A stretch of 64,000 bases of DNA from assembly GCF_008831285.2 (NCBI RefSeq), contig NC_045149.1:2965500-3029499 (forward strand), in the 5' to 3' direction. Shown piece by piece: positions 24,053-36,100 of the stretch. The notes beneath the pieces are model-generated. The model was not told where the DNA came from, searched no databases, and saw only the letters and a list, made by a program, of their open reading frames with translations. Made by a program: the position numbers and the translations under genes. How positions within the stretch are numbered: position 1 is the first letter of the stretch; the number at the start of each line of letters is the position of its first letter. This DNA comes from Nymphaea colorata (Eukaryota > Streptophyta > Magnoliopsida > Nymphaeales > Nymphaeaceae).

Positions 24053-25975
24053 TCAGAAGCAACGTTGTACCCTGCAAGCACAGAAATATTTTTGGATCAG
24101 TAGTTAGTTTCTCAACAAATGCCAACTCAAAAACCTTGAAGGTGAGACCTTAATGTTCTCCTTAAAGTAGAGGCCTGTTGAGCATTTATCCAGAACTTCT
24201 GGATGATCCATCCATGCCCTCTGGGACTGGATTGTATTTATTACACAGACAAACATCTGAAAATGAAAAAGATATCAGCAAGTGCAACAAATAAGAGTTA
24301 AAATGACTGCTACTCCAGCTTAAACAGAATTGCCAAGGGTAGAAGCATTGACGAATAGATAGAAGACTAAGCGCACGAATGTTAACAGATAAGATAGAGA
24401 GAAAACCTCAGAAAGTGGCATCTTTGGGACCTCCAGCACATCCTCAACTTTGAGACCAGAACCCTGGCACTCAGGACAAAAAACAGAAGAGATTGTGCTG
24501 AAAGTTGAGTTCCCATTTGGTGCTCGTTGTGCACCAGACTCAACTGCAAGTTGCTTCTTGGATACTGCATTTCTTCTTCCACTTATGGATTTTGAGCTAT
24601 GCCATACTTTTGATTCGCAGAAAAGAATCCAATGAATAAGACATGATATGTGAAAAACATGGAAGGCCTGAACATTGATTTAAAAATATTAATTAGCCAA
24701 GTGAGTCAACCTAAAAGCTACCATTACAATAAGATCAACAAAAAAAAATGCAACGGATGATAGTGAAGAGTTTAAGGATGGATTTACCCCATGTGTGTTT
24801 CTGCTGCTGCAAGCAAGGTTTCCAGTCTTCTTATTCAAAAGTGTCGCAACGTCCTTACCTCGGAGCATCCTTTGCTGGCAAATACCACATAATCTTTCGG
24901 ACGCCAATCGCTGTCTTCTTCTTAGTTCCTTTCTCACAGATTTGTTTGAGAATACCCTTTCCTGCTGTATCCTTTCTTCATATACATCAGATGCTAAGAC
25001 GAGACTGCAATTATTTCCTGGTAAACATGTCGCTTCATTGGATGAACTGTCAAAAACCGCACGACTGTCACCAGAAGAACCAGCTGATGAACCTGGGAGG
25101 CTGTCAGACTGCCCACAAAATGAACCTTTTCTCTTCACTCCATTTTCGCCCGCATCCTTAGTTCTTCCATCAAAAATACAGAATGGATTTAGATCACTTC
25201 CAATTCTTTCCCTACCAAGGTCATCTGAGTATGGGAAAATAACAACAGCAAAATCACAGTCAGGTGTAGCAACATCCCCATAAGTATCACTTTTATAGTC
25301 CTGACCTAACCAAGCACACCATATCTTACTTATCCCGTCACCCTTTGAGGCCCTAATGCTGATACCACCACAGCCAAGAAAATTGACCCATAGGCTGGAA
25401 AGTTCTTCCCCGTACAAAACTCGTGAAATCACCAGATTGCCTACCTCCTGACGTTCTGACATTTTAAGTTTTTTATCATGACCATTTGACTCAATTTGGA
25501 GACTTGCATCCCCTACACAGGAGACCTGCTCAAGTAAATCTGACGCAGGGATTACATTCCCATAAGCACTCGAATTATCTCCCTTGTTGCCAAGGACAAG
25601 CTGCGAGGCATTTTGATCAGCACTTGAATCAGGTTTATGATTGGTTAAAAGAAGCTGTGCAGAACTTGCGTTACATTTATGTTCACTATAATTCGTAATA
25701 TGAAGTTGTTTCTCTTCGTCCAGGTCATGGAAGAAAAAAACGCCATCATTAAAAGGCCAAGGGTTCGAACCGAGAAGCGTGAGTTCTGCCGCAGCATACC
25801 TTCTCGAGTGAAGGCTTCCTCCCAGATGATCGAACAATGCAGAGTCGCTGTAGCAAGGTGTAAGACAGACGGAGCAGAAGAAGATGAATTGTTTACCATC
25901 TTCCCTAATTTCCACCGAACGATGACCCAGCGCCCGAACTCCACGAAGTATGGCCTTTGCTGCAGTTTCTCTCAT
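24053..25975 (-). CDS. Conserved plant zinc-finger protein with C2H2 and RING-like regions, 4 exons
   Basis: I read four exons: 25975-24788, 24667-24407, 24256-24135 and 24071-24053, joined at GT/AG sites in a consistent frame, giving 529 residues. The ATG at 25975 (MRETAAKAIL) is the first in frame. Residues 34-56 form a C-x2-C-x12-H-x5-H finger (FFCSVC ... DHLGGSLH). A second Cys/His cluster spans the first intron: C363, C366, C389, H395, then H399, H402 and C405 (FHVFHISCLIHW), like a RING or related treble-clef fold. A third CPEC pair lies near residue 460. The middle is Ser-rich and probably disordered. The domain set suggests a nuclear or nucleic-acid-linked protein, but I cannot name it. 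No lesions are visible, so the gene is probably functional. Confidence 0.85.
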
Positions 25976-26638
25976 GACCGTCTCCAATCGCTAACAGCGC
26001 CTGCTCTACAATTTTTGAACATCAGAAAATGGTAATTCACGAGGTCCTCCTCCCTCAAACTCCAAAAAGGGCAAGTCAATTTGCTACCACGTCCCAACCA
26101 AGAAAACCGTCTGAATCCCGAGAGGTTGCTGGACTCCGCATTCTCCACGTCGACCGATTCATACAAACCTCCACAGCCTTTCTCATGCTCATAAGAAAAA
26201 CTGGCGGCAGAAATCCATGATTTCGAGCAAAATTCGCAGCGTAACGTCAACAATATGACAAAAGGAAATCAAAATTCGCCGATTAACCGACCAAACAACA
26301 GTTTCGGATCAGACAACCATCCCACTCCGCTAGCATGCTTCCCCGTTCAACCCTAAATTGGAGAACCCTGCCCTGCACAAATATACCGCGACACTTACAC
26401 AGCCGTTGAAGGTCACCGCTTCGCAAAGCCTAGGAGTCAATAATGCCTTCTCGAAAAAAACCCAACCTGAGGAAAGACGAGAAGTGAGAGAGAGAGACGA
26501 GGGTCGCCAGACACGAAGGAGAGAAAGAAAAGCAAGCGGAGTTTCCCTCCTCCTTTCCGCTTTTGGACCACTAACTGCGACGGGGAACGCTGGGTAAGGC
26601 GACGGTGCTGATGCTTCTTATACAAGGTTTTGAGGAGA
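25976..26638. other. Upstream region of the zinc-finger gene
   Basis: Probably the 5' UTR and promoter of the minus-strand gene. It includes a GA-rich stretch around 26480-26540. No further coding exon is recognised. The plus-strand frames here are short and without known domains. Confidence 0.4.
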
Positions 26639-27221
26639 TGATGGCCTTCGGCGGAAAGAACAAGCAGAATTTGATGTTTCCATCGCCCGCCACGAGGGAG
26701 GTAGCACCCAAACCGTCTTCTCCCATCGCCATCTCAACTTCTTCTACTCCACTTCCACAGCGCGCGAGATCTGGAAGATGATACCCGATGAGCCAAGGCA
26801 GTTCAAGGATGCATCGGCGAGAGCTTGCGAAAATGGAACAAGCGATAAACCTGCTAACAGTCGCCAGTTGGGCCAGCTTACCTCTCAAGGTACCCAGATA
26901 AAAGGAATAAAAAGCGGAAGATCCCCTGCACCACATTTCAATGTTCGGTGATCGACCATCCCCATGTCGCGGCCGAGTCGGTTCAATCGGAAACCGATCC
27001 CCTCATTCCAATTTTCCTTGGACAGCGTCAAAGACTCAAAGCCCGGTGTTAGGACACCTCGATTTCGTCACACAATTCTGCCCCTACTGAAGATGGGTGT
27101 TGCGCAAAAGGTCGAAGCACTAGAAGGAGAGCGTTGTCGTCCAAAGCTATTTCTCCGGACTTGGAGAGAGTATAGAAGAGTAGTTACTTTGTCAAGAGAG
27201 AAGGAGAGCTTGGTGAAGTAA
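26639..27221 (+). pseudogene. Unidentified broken coding trace
   Basis: A frame beginning MMAFGGKNKQNLMFPSP runs about 47 codons from near 26639. After a one-base shift a second frame opens at 26778 (MIPDEPRQFKDAS), continues to a single TGA near 26948, and then runs open in the same frame (MSRPSRFNRKPIPS) to 27221. Composition is Ser, Pro, Arg and Lys rich and looks protein-like. I recognise no family. It starts about 660 bp from the zinc-finger gene in divergent orientation, so it could be the remnant of a neighbouring gene or transposon sequence. Confidence 0.35.
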
Positions 27222-28059
27222 CCTTAGTTGTCAAGGCAGCAGTGTTTTACCCACGGTTTCTTCGTGTGCTGCTGCTAGCGTAAGTTTGTTATTTTTATTC
27301 GAACAATTTGATTATTTATTACAATAGCGGGAAGGAAGCAACGAAGGGAGCAAAGACATTCCCGGCGCCATCCAAAGGCGAAACGAGGTGTACGGATTAA
27401 GATCACGAGAAATAAAGGCAAACATAGTCTGAGCATGAGGTGACATTCCAAGGGAAGACGCTTGAGGAGACGTCCAAAGAAGATGGACATGATAATAGTA
27501 AAGGGAAAGAGGAAGGCAGAGTCAAACGGGCTCAAAATGGAAGAAGAGGGTCCGCGTGCGTGTTTTCTGTATATTATTCTTTCGTTGTTGAAATATTTTG
27601 TTGTTGCAACGTACCGATAATTATAAATGCTGTTTATAGTAGCTTTAAAATAACTATAGGTGTTTTTTCTGATATCAAACCACTATCTTTAATGGTAACA
27701 CATCGGTAATTCCGGTAGCTCGAAGGTTTTGTTAATTTTTTTCTTACATTAGCTTAAGTGTTTCCATATCACATTTTCTCGAAGTGGTACCAGCCTGCTA
27801 TCTTAATGATGACAAACCAATAACTCTTGAAATTGTTCATAATAATAGCACAGTAACTTTATATGTCTTTCTAGTGTCAGATTCGAGTGCTATTGGCTAC
27901 GATCTGGTGACGGTTTATGCTATCGATACCAAAACCTTAGCAAATTGTGGCCCCTATGAGCGACCTTAACAAACCGTTGTTCTCTTTATTTAATATAAAG
28001 GAGCAAAGTTTTTTGCATGTCAACTGAGTGTCTTCTATAATGATACCTCAAACTACATG
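27222..28059. other. No gene seen; short basic-peptide frame only
   Basis: A Lys/Arg/Glu-rich frame around 27440-27560 has no recognised domain. The rest is AT-rich and non-coding. Confidence 0.4.
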
Positions 28060-28900
28060 AATTCTTAAAGGATTGCCCGAAGACCACGAATTTTGGCAGA
28101 ATTCTTATTAGAGTACCATTGTCCAAATATTGGAACCTAGATATCAACACGTTCAGGTTTGAAGAATTTAAGATGACAATTTCTTTTGAAGATGTATACC
28201 ATATCACAGGTCTCAAGTTCTATGAGAAAACCAGTGGTTGGGCACATGCAGTATGATTGCATGTCTGTCATGTGGTCGAACTGCTTGGGGTTTAAAACAA
28301 ATAAGTGAAAGTCCCTTCTAAAGGGTGAAGCAGATGGAAGTCTGCAGCTTGGAAAGCCGAGTAAGTATTTTGAAAAGAAGCCCTTCACTACACCACCCCA
28401 AGGGAACCAGCAGCACACAGAGTTGTGGGCATTTATCATGACCTTCATTGGCCACTATCCGTTCGCTGTCATATCTGAAGGGAGGGTTCACACCAAATAT
28501 ATCCAATTTAATTAAGGCCTTAATGCGGCGGATGACTATGCATGGGGCACAACTACATTGACCCACTTATACAACCAGTTATGTGGGAGCCATAGAAATG
28601 ATAGTGTAGGTGGTTTTTGGTGAATTGTATAGGTAAATTTTCATTTTCAGCAATTTTATTTCCTTCAGCTATCATTGGTGTTATGTTGATTTCTCAGAGC
28701 TTAGTTAATTTGTCAATGAACACGTGGTGTAGATATGGATGTGGGAACACATCGTCGACCTGGCTTTTATTGAGAGACCTTCTATCATCCAAGAAGTTCC
28801 AAGGCTTGCAGATGGGAATTAATATTGAGAAAATGCTTCAAGACTAAAGGAGGCAGATTCTTTGTCAATTGGTAACGTACGAGGTATGATCTCCAGTTTT
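28060..28900 (+). pseudogene. Plant mobile domain (PMD) remnant
   Basis: Reading between frames, PMD blocks appear in order. First LKGLPEDHEFW; then NTFRFEEFKMTISFEDVYHI followed by TGL, the equivalent of the GEMTITL...GLP core; then LWAFIMTFIGHYPFAV and DYAWGTTTLTHLYNQLC, the typical WG...L..LY..LC block; and after a possible short intron, MWEHIVDLAFIERPSI. Stops and at least one frameshift (around 28220, where the KPVVGH-type continuation is in another frame) break it. It belongs to the same broad family as the captured ORF at 9964-11175 but differs clearly in sequence. Whether it was a host gene or part of a transposon is not shown. Confidence 0.7.
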
Positions 28901-30504
28901 GTTTCTTTCTTCATAAATTTGTTGCTTGTAGTTGTTGAGTGCAAGTGGTTTGGGTACCCTATGGAAGGTTGTGGGCGGAAGACGCAAAACTAGGTGGGAA
29001 GGTGATTAGTTGTTTGAAAAGAAATGTCTTACTGTTATGCATGAACATTGTGACATCATAGAATGGGGGACTAGTTGCTAAGATAATCAGGGCTTAGTGA
29101 ACTAATACCAGGAAAAATTGGCAACTAAGGATTAACACCTCAAACAAGGACTTGAATTGACGTCGTTGGCATGTTAAACATATTAAGGATTGAGAAAGTG
29201 GTGGAGTGGATCGGCAGTCCCAAGCTACATGGAGGCGTACAAGTGGATCGGCAAGTTTCTCACAGATCTCATGAGGCACAAATACAATCAGGTAAAATGA
29301 TGTCCTCATTGTGATGTTAATTGTGAAATAAAAAATATAAAACTGTATTACTTTATTAGTTAATTTATTATACACGCAATAGACGAAGAATGCTTCACTG
29401 ATGAACTTGTAGGCCGCAACAAAAAAAACTGGAGGGGTAGGGGGAGGAAGTCATGAGTTTGTTTAGGCCGAATAATTACCTGCATGTCAAGATTGACCTG
29501 CTGCATGAAAAGATGGACCACATGATGTTGTTATGTTTACTGACAGTTGGTTAAAGGACTAACATGCTAAAAGGATTTTATTGGTATGATAATAAATAAC
29601 TTGACTTCTTCAAGTTTATTGTATCATAAAATTTGTTGTCGCCCACATGTCAATCATATATGCATATAACAACAACAATTGTTTTATGCTTGTGTCGTGA
29701 TACCAAATTTTCACGTGTCAAAATTACCATTTTACCCTTCTTCAATAGGACTTTCAACTTGTTTTTGGAAAAAAAAAATTCAAACGTAGGGCCGTAAACT
29801 TGTGTTAAACTGAGTCTAGACTTAGAGCAAACCCAAGTTTACCTCCTGAACTAAGTCTTAGCTTACAAGACCCATACAGAGCATAGTTTGATCATTCAGC
29901 TATTAGATTCTTGATTCAAATCAATCAGAACTGAGATGGATAATATGCTTTGGTTTAGATCTAAATCTTAATTTCATATTTCCAGATCTCGATCTACACT
30001 TTTGATCCCAATCCTAGATTGAAATTCTTCTTCATATCTCAATCCTGGTCTCTTCTGAAGCTAGATTATAATCCAAATATGTATCTAAATCCGGAGTTTA
30101 AGTCCAAATTAATCTAGTGCTGACGCACATCAGCAATCTAAGTAATCTAACTTTTTAGATGGATGACACATGTCACTCATCTAACCTTTCAAATGAATAA
30201 CATATGTCATAATTCTATCTTTTAGATTTCTTAGAGGACACTTGTTAATCTATATTTACTAAAGAGAGAGTTAAGGAGACTGTAGCACCCAAGAGGACAC
30301 ATGGTATAAATCTACCAAGGGAGATGGGATTCTACTATAAGTAGAGAGGCCCTAGGAAGTTACAACCAATCTGGAGACCCCCTCTCTACTCCCTTGGAAT
30401 TTGCCCCAACCTTGGAAGAAGACTCCATTGCTGCCCATGACCAAACTAGTAAAGGAAGAAGAAGAAGAATGAGAAGAAGAAAAAGAAGAACTTAAAGAAG
30501 AAGA
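28901..30504. other. Non-coding DNA with a possible promoter-like end
   Basis: No reading frame with known similarity. Between 29700 and 30350 the sequence is rich in ATCTAAAT/TCTAGA-like words. ACTATAAGTAGAGAG near 30333 resembles a TATA box reading toward the following CT-rich region. Confidence 0.35.
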
Positions 30505-31200
30505 AGGCCAGGTAAGATCTCTCTCTCTCTCTCTCTCTCGGGCTCTGCTCACCTCCCATCTCCGTCCCCGACTACCGGCATCGATTACGGAGAGAAGGGA
30601 GTTGAGTGCGTTGGGCTGGTCGGGAATGCGGAGGGAGACGCCTGGAGGCTGGAGGAGGGTCGGAATGGAGCATCTGGAGCTCCCTCTGCATCCGTAACCT
30701 CAGCCTTGCTGCTTGGTCGGAAGACAAGGGAGGGCAATTGGGAGGATCAACCAGAGACTGAAGCAGAGCAAGCAAATCGGCATCATCCTCTTCGTCCATC
30801 ATCGCCAGAGCCTACCTCTCTCTCTCTCTCTCTCTCTCGCTGCTCTCCCCCCGTCTCCTCACCTGCCACCCATCTCGTTCGCACGCCCGTCTGCTCTGCT
30901 CACCTCCCGTCTCCATCCCTGTCTCCTCACCTGCCGTCAGTCTCGCCCGCCTGACTGCCCGGCCGTCTCTCTCACCTACCGGCTCTCCCACCCGCCTACT
31001 CGCCCATTGCTCCCAACTGCTCGTCTCCTTTCCAGCTCGCCCGTCTCTCCGACCCGCCCGTCTCCTCACTGCCTGCCTGATCGTCTACTCACCTCCTGCC
31101 GCCTTTCCCCCCATCTCATCTCCTGCCGCCCATCTCGTTCGCCTGCCCGTCTGCTCTGCTCACCTCCCATCTTCTCACCTCCTTGGAGCTGCATGACAAC
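30505..31200. repeat. CT-rich region with degenerate CTGCTCACCTCC-type repeats
   Basis: Runs of (CT)n at about 30520-30540 and 30815-30838 frame repeated words such as GCTCTGCTCACCTCCCATCT, CGCCCGTCTGCTCTGCTCAC and CTCCTCACCTGCC, recurring to about 31180. Base use is far more C-rich than the surroundings. It may be the 5' UTR of the LINE that follows. Confidence 0.7.
30585..30802 (-). CDS. Possible first exon of an unidentified protein
   Basis: On the minus strand an ATG at 30802 opens a protein-like frame, MMDEEDDADLLALLQSLVD, with an acidic Leu-rich start, then a Pro and Arg-rich segment. It runs into a possible splice donor (GATGCCG then GTAGTC) near 30585. No second exon or known domain was found. 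It may be a chance frame or a captured host exon. Confidence 0.25.
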
Positions 31201-31542
31201 TATTCGATGTATTGTCTTTCACAACATTTGGCTAGCTATTGGTCCTCAATTGGTGCCTTGCTCTCACATTGTGCTAAGTTGTGTCTCACCAGCCTGCGGG
31301 GCCGTGCTCAGCTTAGGCTTTGAGCGGGTCCAGATGCAGCTGCCCCTGGAGTGGGTGGGCACACACGTGAGATTGGCTTTGTTGCTTTCGATCGGTCACT
31401 TTGCTCTTGCACGGGGTTGGTGTCATGGCAACCCTTCCTCCTCCTCCGCCTTTGTGACCACCACCGGGGGTTTGGGTTGGGGGTCCCAGTCTTTGTGGTA
31501 TGAGGCCGGGTAACCCCCTTCCCCTTACTCACTTGCTTTGTC

Positions 31543-32520
31543 GTGCAACAATCAATTTTCTTTGCTCACATGAGGGGCTTCGTCAGGCTAGGGTGTCATC
31601 TTTCAGTTGGCAGTCTACCATCTTCAGTTGTGTTTTCGTCGGCTCACTTCAGCTGCAAGACGCTCGCAACCTCCTCCAGGCATTCCTCCCACCTGCGCGT
31701 TGTTGCTTTCTCCTTTTGCAGATGGGTGATTGTTCCTTGCGACCGAGGCTCCCCAAGGTGGTCTCCGTTGGTAGGCCGGCCCTTGCCTTGGTGTGTCCCC
31801 TCTTTCCGGCGTGCTTCCAGGCTTCGTCACCTTCTTCGGTATGTCGCTTCTATCCGCATCAGATGGAGCCAGTGGTGGTGTCAGAGGTGTGCTTCCTTGA
31901 ACGGCCGTCAGGCCATCACGTGTTCCCACTGTCGTTTTCCTGCTTGTCAGAATGATCGTCGCCTTTTTGGCCGGCAGCATGGCTTTGCAGCGGTTGCTTC
32001 TTCCTTCTGGGTACAGGTTCCCCTGCCAGTTGTACCTCGGTCACCTTCGTCGGATGCCAGCGCTATTTTCTTTGGCTCTATCAGACTTCCTTGGCCTGGG
32101 CCTGCTTGTCTTGGTACACAGGGTCTGCATTTCTCAGTAGAGGTCCTGCGGATCTTCAGCCCAGGTGGTCAGTCACACCAGTGCTCTTCGATGGCCAAGC
32201 TCCTGCCTTCACAGCTCTCGCCCTTGCTTCCCTCACCGCGGAAGCCAGCTTCACCTTCGCGATCGAGTCCTGCCTCTCTCTGCCACGGCCCCCTGAGGTA
32301 CCTTGCTTGCCCCTTCCTTTTTCAGCTTTGCCAGTTGGGGATTCATGCGCGTCCACCTCGGGATGCCCCAACCCGGCGTTGTCTGCTGCTCAGCCAGACC
32401 TTGGCGACGTTCGGTCCTTTGCGTTGTCACTGTTGGTTGCCCACCCGTCAGCAGGGGGTCGCCCCCTTGTGGTCACTGTTGTTGCTTGTTCTTCTTCGAA
32501 TGAGGCCTCCGCTGTCTTGA
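31543..32520 (+). pseudogene. LINE ORF1 (RNA-binding Gag-like)
   Basis: ORF1 proteins bind LINE RNA. A long Cys, Ser and Pro-rich frame holds CQRCASLNGRQAITC, which fits a C-x2-C-x4-H-x4-C zinc knuckle except that the His is Arg, followed by CSHCRFPAC. Parallel open frames on the same strand (31500-31955, 32091-32645) also look protein-like, as expected if one or more frameshifts split the gene. I infer a broken ORF1, about 670 bp before ORF2. Confidence 0.6.
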
Positions 32521-33188
32521 CCTTCGGCTTTTCGTCACCCCAAGTCAGCCCATCTCCCTCTGTTGTATGTTTCTTGCTCTTTACGTTTGTTACTGGCCCC
32601 CCTCTGCCCCCCTACCACTCAGGACCTCCTCCTTTGGATATTTGAAATGTATTTCTTCTGTTTCTTTGGACAGTAGCTTTATCACCGACTTGCCTTCTCT
32701 ACATATATTGCTCCCTCGGCTCAGTCGCGGTTCTCCTTGCAACCCCACCTTCCAGCCCCTCCCACCTGTTAGCCCTACCCTCCCTCACATCCCTTCTGTT
32801 GACACTTTTTCCCCCACCCTGCAGTCTGATTCCGCATCCACCACTGCACCCTGACATCCCCTCTCTCTCCTGCTTAGTTGCTTGCTCTCACCACTAGACC
32901 GGTTGTTTGTCCCTCCCTGCCCGATAGGTTGCCACCTGATGCCCCCTTGTTGGACGCTGAGCTTGGCATCTCCCTTCCGGATGCGCTTGCCAGTCTTAAG
33001 GTCTCTCTCCCGCAGGAGCAACTTGATTTGTTGCGTTCTTCTTTTGTTGTTGTTGTCGCACCGGTCTCCCACTCCAGCCTTGCTAGGTTGCGGCGGGAAT
33101 TGCGTAGGATTGGGGATTCTGCAGCCTCTATCCTCCCTCCCGGTACTACTAGGATGGCCAGGTGTACGTCGCTTCATGTGGTTTCCCC

Positions 33189-36100
33189 ATGAGGGTAGCG
33201 TGTTGGAATGTGCGGGGCCTGAGAGCCTGTTATCGGCGTAGATATCTCTCTTCTTGGGTCTGTTAGCATGGACCTTCAGTGCTTATCGTGGTTGAGACCA
33301 AGTTGTCCATCATCTCTCATGCTTGTGTTCATACTTTGTTGCGTCAACCGTCCTTTGGGTTCCTGCCAGCTAATGGCGTCGTTGGCGGCATCCTGCTGGC
33401 TTGGTCTCCACCTCTTATGGGGGTTGTTGTGCATGCTGGTAGATACTCTATCTCAGCTACTCTCAATGGTCTCTGGTCCAATAGCCTGGTCTTAGTTACT
33501 GCGGTCTATGGCCCTTGCGTTGGGGCTTTGTGTGACCAGCTGTGGGCTGAACTGCATCATGTTTGTCAGCTTGTTGCTTCACCTTGGTTGTTCGCAGAAG
33601 ACTTCAATTGTTTGTTTAGCCCTACTGACTCGTCTTCTCCTATCACTTCTGGTCCGTCTATGTCTGCTTTTCGCTCGTTTGTTGATGAGTTCGGTCTTTT
33701 TGACGTGCCTCTGAATAATGGTATGTTTACTTGGTCCAACAATATGAATCCTTCTATTATTTGTAGGTTGGACCGTATCTTTCTCTCGCCTAAATTGTTC
33801 TCTGCTTTTCCTTCGTCTTCCTTGGTTCTTGGACCAAGGCACTTATCTGATCATGCTCCGCTGCTCCTTTCCCTTCTTCAGGGTACGGCTGGTACCGGGC
33901 ACACGAGGTTTCGTTTTGAGCTTTGGTGGCTCCGAGATGAATCATTTGTGGCTGTCGTCCCTAATTGGTGGGCTCGCACCGTCAATGGTAGGTGGGCTGC
34001 TTTCAGGCTCTCGTGGAAGTTGCACTTCATCAGGAGGGCGGTCTTCACCTGAAAACGTATTTTCTGGAGCGGCAAATTTTCGAGGTGTCCATTTGGGATG
34101 AGGAGATCCTGTTCCTTCAGTCTTCTGACTATATTTCTGCGAACCAATCATCTCGTCTCCAGTGTCTTGCCCAAGAGTGGCGGATTAGAGAGTTCATTCA
34201 CTAGCAGCAGCGTTTTAGGCTGGATTGGCTTGCATACGGAGACCAGAATTCTAGATTCTTCCACTTGGCCACCTCTCAAAGGCGCCGTCAGATGTTGCTC
34301 CAGTCCATGGTTATCGGACACATGGTTTTTCATGGTGATGACATTCTTCCAGCTTTGACCACTCATTTTAGTGATTTCTACTCTAAGCCTCTTTGCTTCC
34401 GTGCCCCGTTGCTGGATTTCCACCTCTCCTCCCTCTCTGTCTCGTGTGCGATCTCTCTTGAGCGGCCCTTCCTGCACCAAAAAGAACAAAAAGGCTGTTT
34501 AGGCCCTTGGCTCTGGTAAGGCGCCCGGCATTGATGGTTTCCCTATCGAATTTTTTAGTACCTTTTGGGAGGCTTGTAGCGCTGATGTGTTTGTGTTTTG
34601 TGATGAGTTGCCTCCAGTTCCATATTCCTTAAGGAATTTATCCAAGCTACCTGCGTTTTAGTGCTTAAGCGCCCTATCCCTAGGGACGTCACCCACTTTC
34701 GTCCGATCTCCATTTTAGGCACGCCTTACAAGATATTGCTAAGTTTCTCTCTTTGCAGCTTGCGCCAGTCATGCCTTCTATTATTAACCCCTTCCAGGTT
34801 GCTTTCATCAAGTGTCGGCATTTGCAAGACGTTGTTGTCCTGGCCAATGAGGTTGTTCACTCCCTCTACAGTCTGCGGCTTCCTTCCTTCATCCTTAAAT
34901 AGGACATCTCTAAGGCCTTTAACTCGGTTAGTTGGGAGTTCCTTTCTAACCTCTTCACCCATCTTGCTTTTGGTTCGTTGTTTAGACAGTGGATCCTTCT
35001 GTTGGTCACTGGGGCCCAGCTTGCGGTCTCCTTCAATGAAGTGTGGCGATTTCTTCAGTATCAGGCGTGGCCTCCGACAGGGTTGTCCATTATCGCTCTT
35101 GCTTTTCAACTTGGTTGCTGAGAGCTTTTCTGCTTTATTTCATCACGCAACGGTCATTGGCTTCCTCACACCACATTCACTCTCTCACCTTCAAACCATC
35201 TTCACCCTTCAGTATGCTGAGGACTTTCTCCTGTTTGGCAATGTTTTCCGCCAACAGATTGTGAGAACTTGGCTCATCCTTCGGATTTTTGAGCTCATTT
35301 TAGGTCTTTTTATAAATTCCACTAAATGTCACTTTTACCTCATTCACGCGGATCCGGCTACGGTGCTTCTCACTGAAGCATGCTTTGGGTGTAAGGCAGC
35401 TGGCCTGCCCATGGATTACTTGGGACACCAGATTACGTTTACACCCTCCTTTTGGAGTGGAATGGAGCAAAAGCTTGTTAGTCGTCTTCAGTTTTGGCAG
35501 GAAAAGCTGCTTTCTCTCCCTGGCCATATTACTCTTGCTAAGCACTGTCTTGCGTCTGTTCTCCTCCATGCTCTGGCTGTCTTTCGGCCTCCTGGGGCTG
35601 TTCTGAGTAGGTTTGATAAGATTATTCGTAAGTTTATCTAGGATGGTGCTCGACCTTCGGATCGCCTTGCGCATTGGGATATGGTTGTCTTTTTGCGTCC
35701 TCTTGGGGGTGCTGGGATTACCAACCTTAGTCGGGCTTGTGAGTCTTCTCTGTGTTCTTGGTGGTGGCGCCTGGCAAATGAGCATTCTCCCATCACCTTA
35801 TTCATCTGCTCTAAATTCGACCTGCCTTCTCCTAGTGTTTGGAATAGTTTTATCTCTCACACCTCCCCCTTTCACTTTTGGTGTGACATGCTTTCTGCCC
35901 TTCCTCTTTTCTTCCGCCTTACTGACCTTTCTTCGTTCACGTCCCCTTCCTAGCCTCTTTCACCTACCCGTGAGTTCACTTTTTCTTCTTACTACCTCGC
36001 CTCCTTTGGTCCTTCTGTTGTGTCGCTCCCACCCCGTTCCCTTTGGTCCCATGACCCATCTCCTCGTGCCATTGCTTTTGCCTGGCTTCTTACTTACTGG

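Noticed and set aside
24748-25283. Plus-strand ORFs opposite the zinc-finger gene
   Set aside because: The minus-strand frame has domains and splice sites; these are antisense shadows.
30713-31513. 266-codon plus-strand ORF before the LINE
   Set aside because: It runs through the CT-rich repeat as Ser/Pro/Leu low complexity; no domain supports it.
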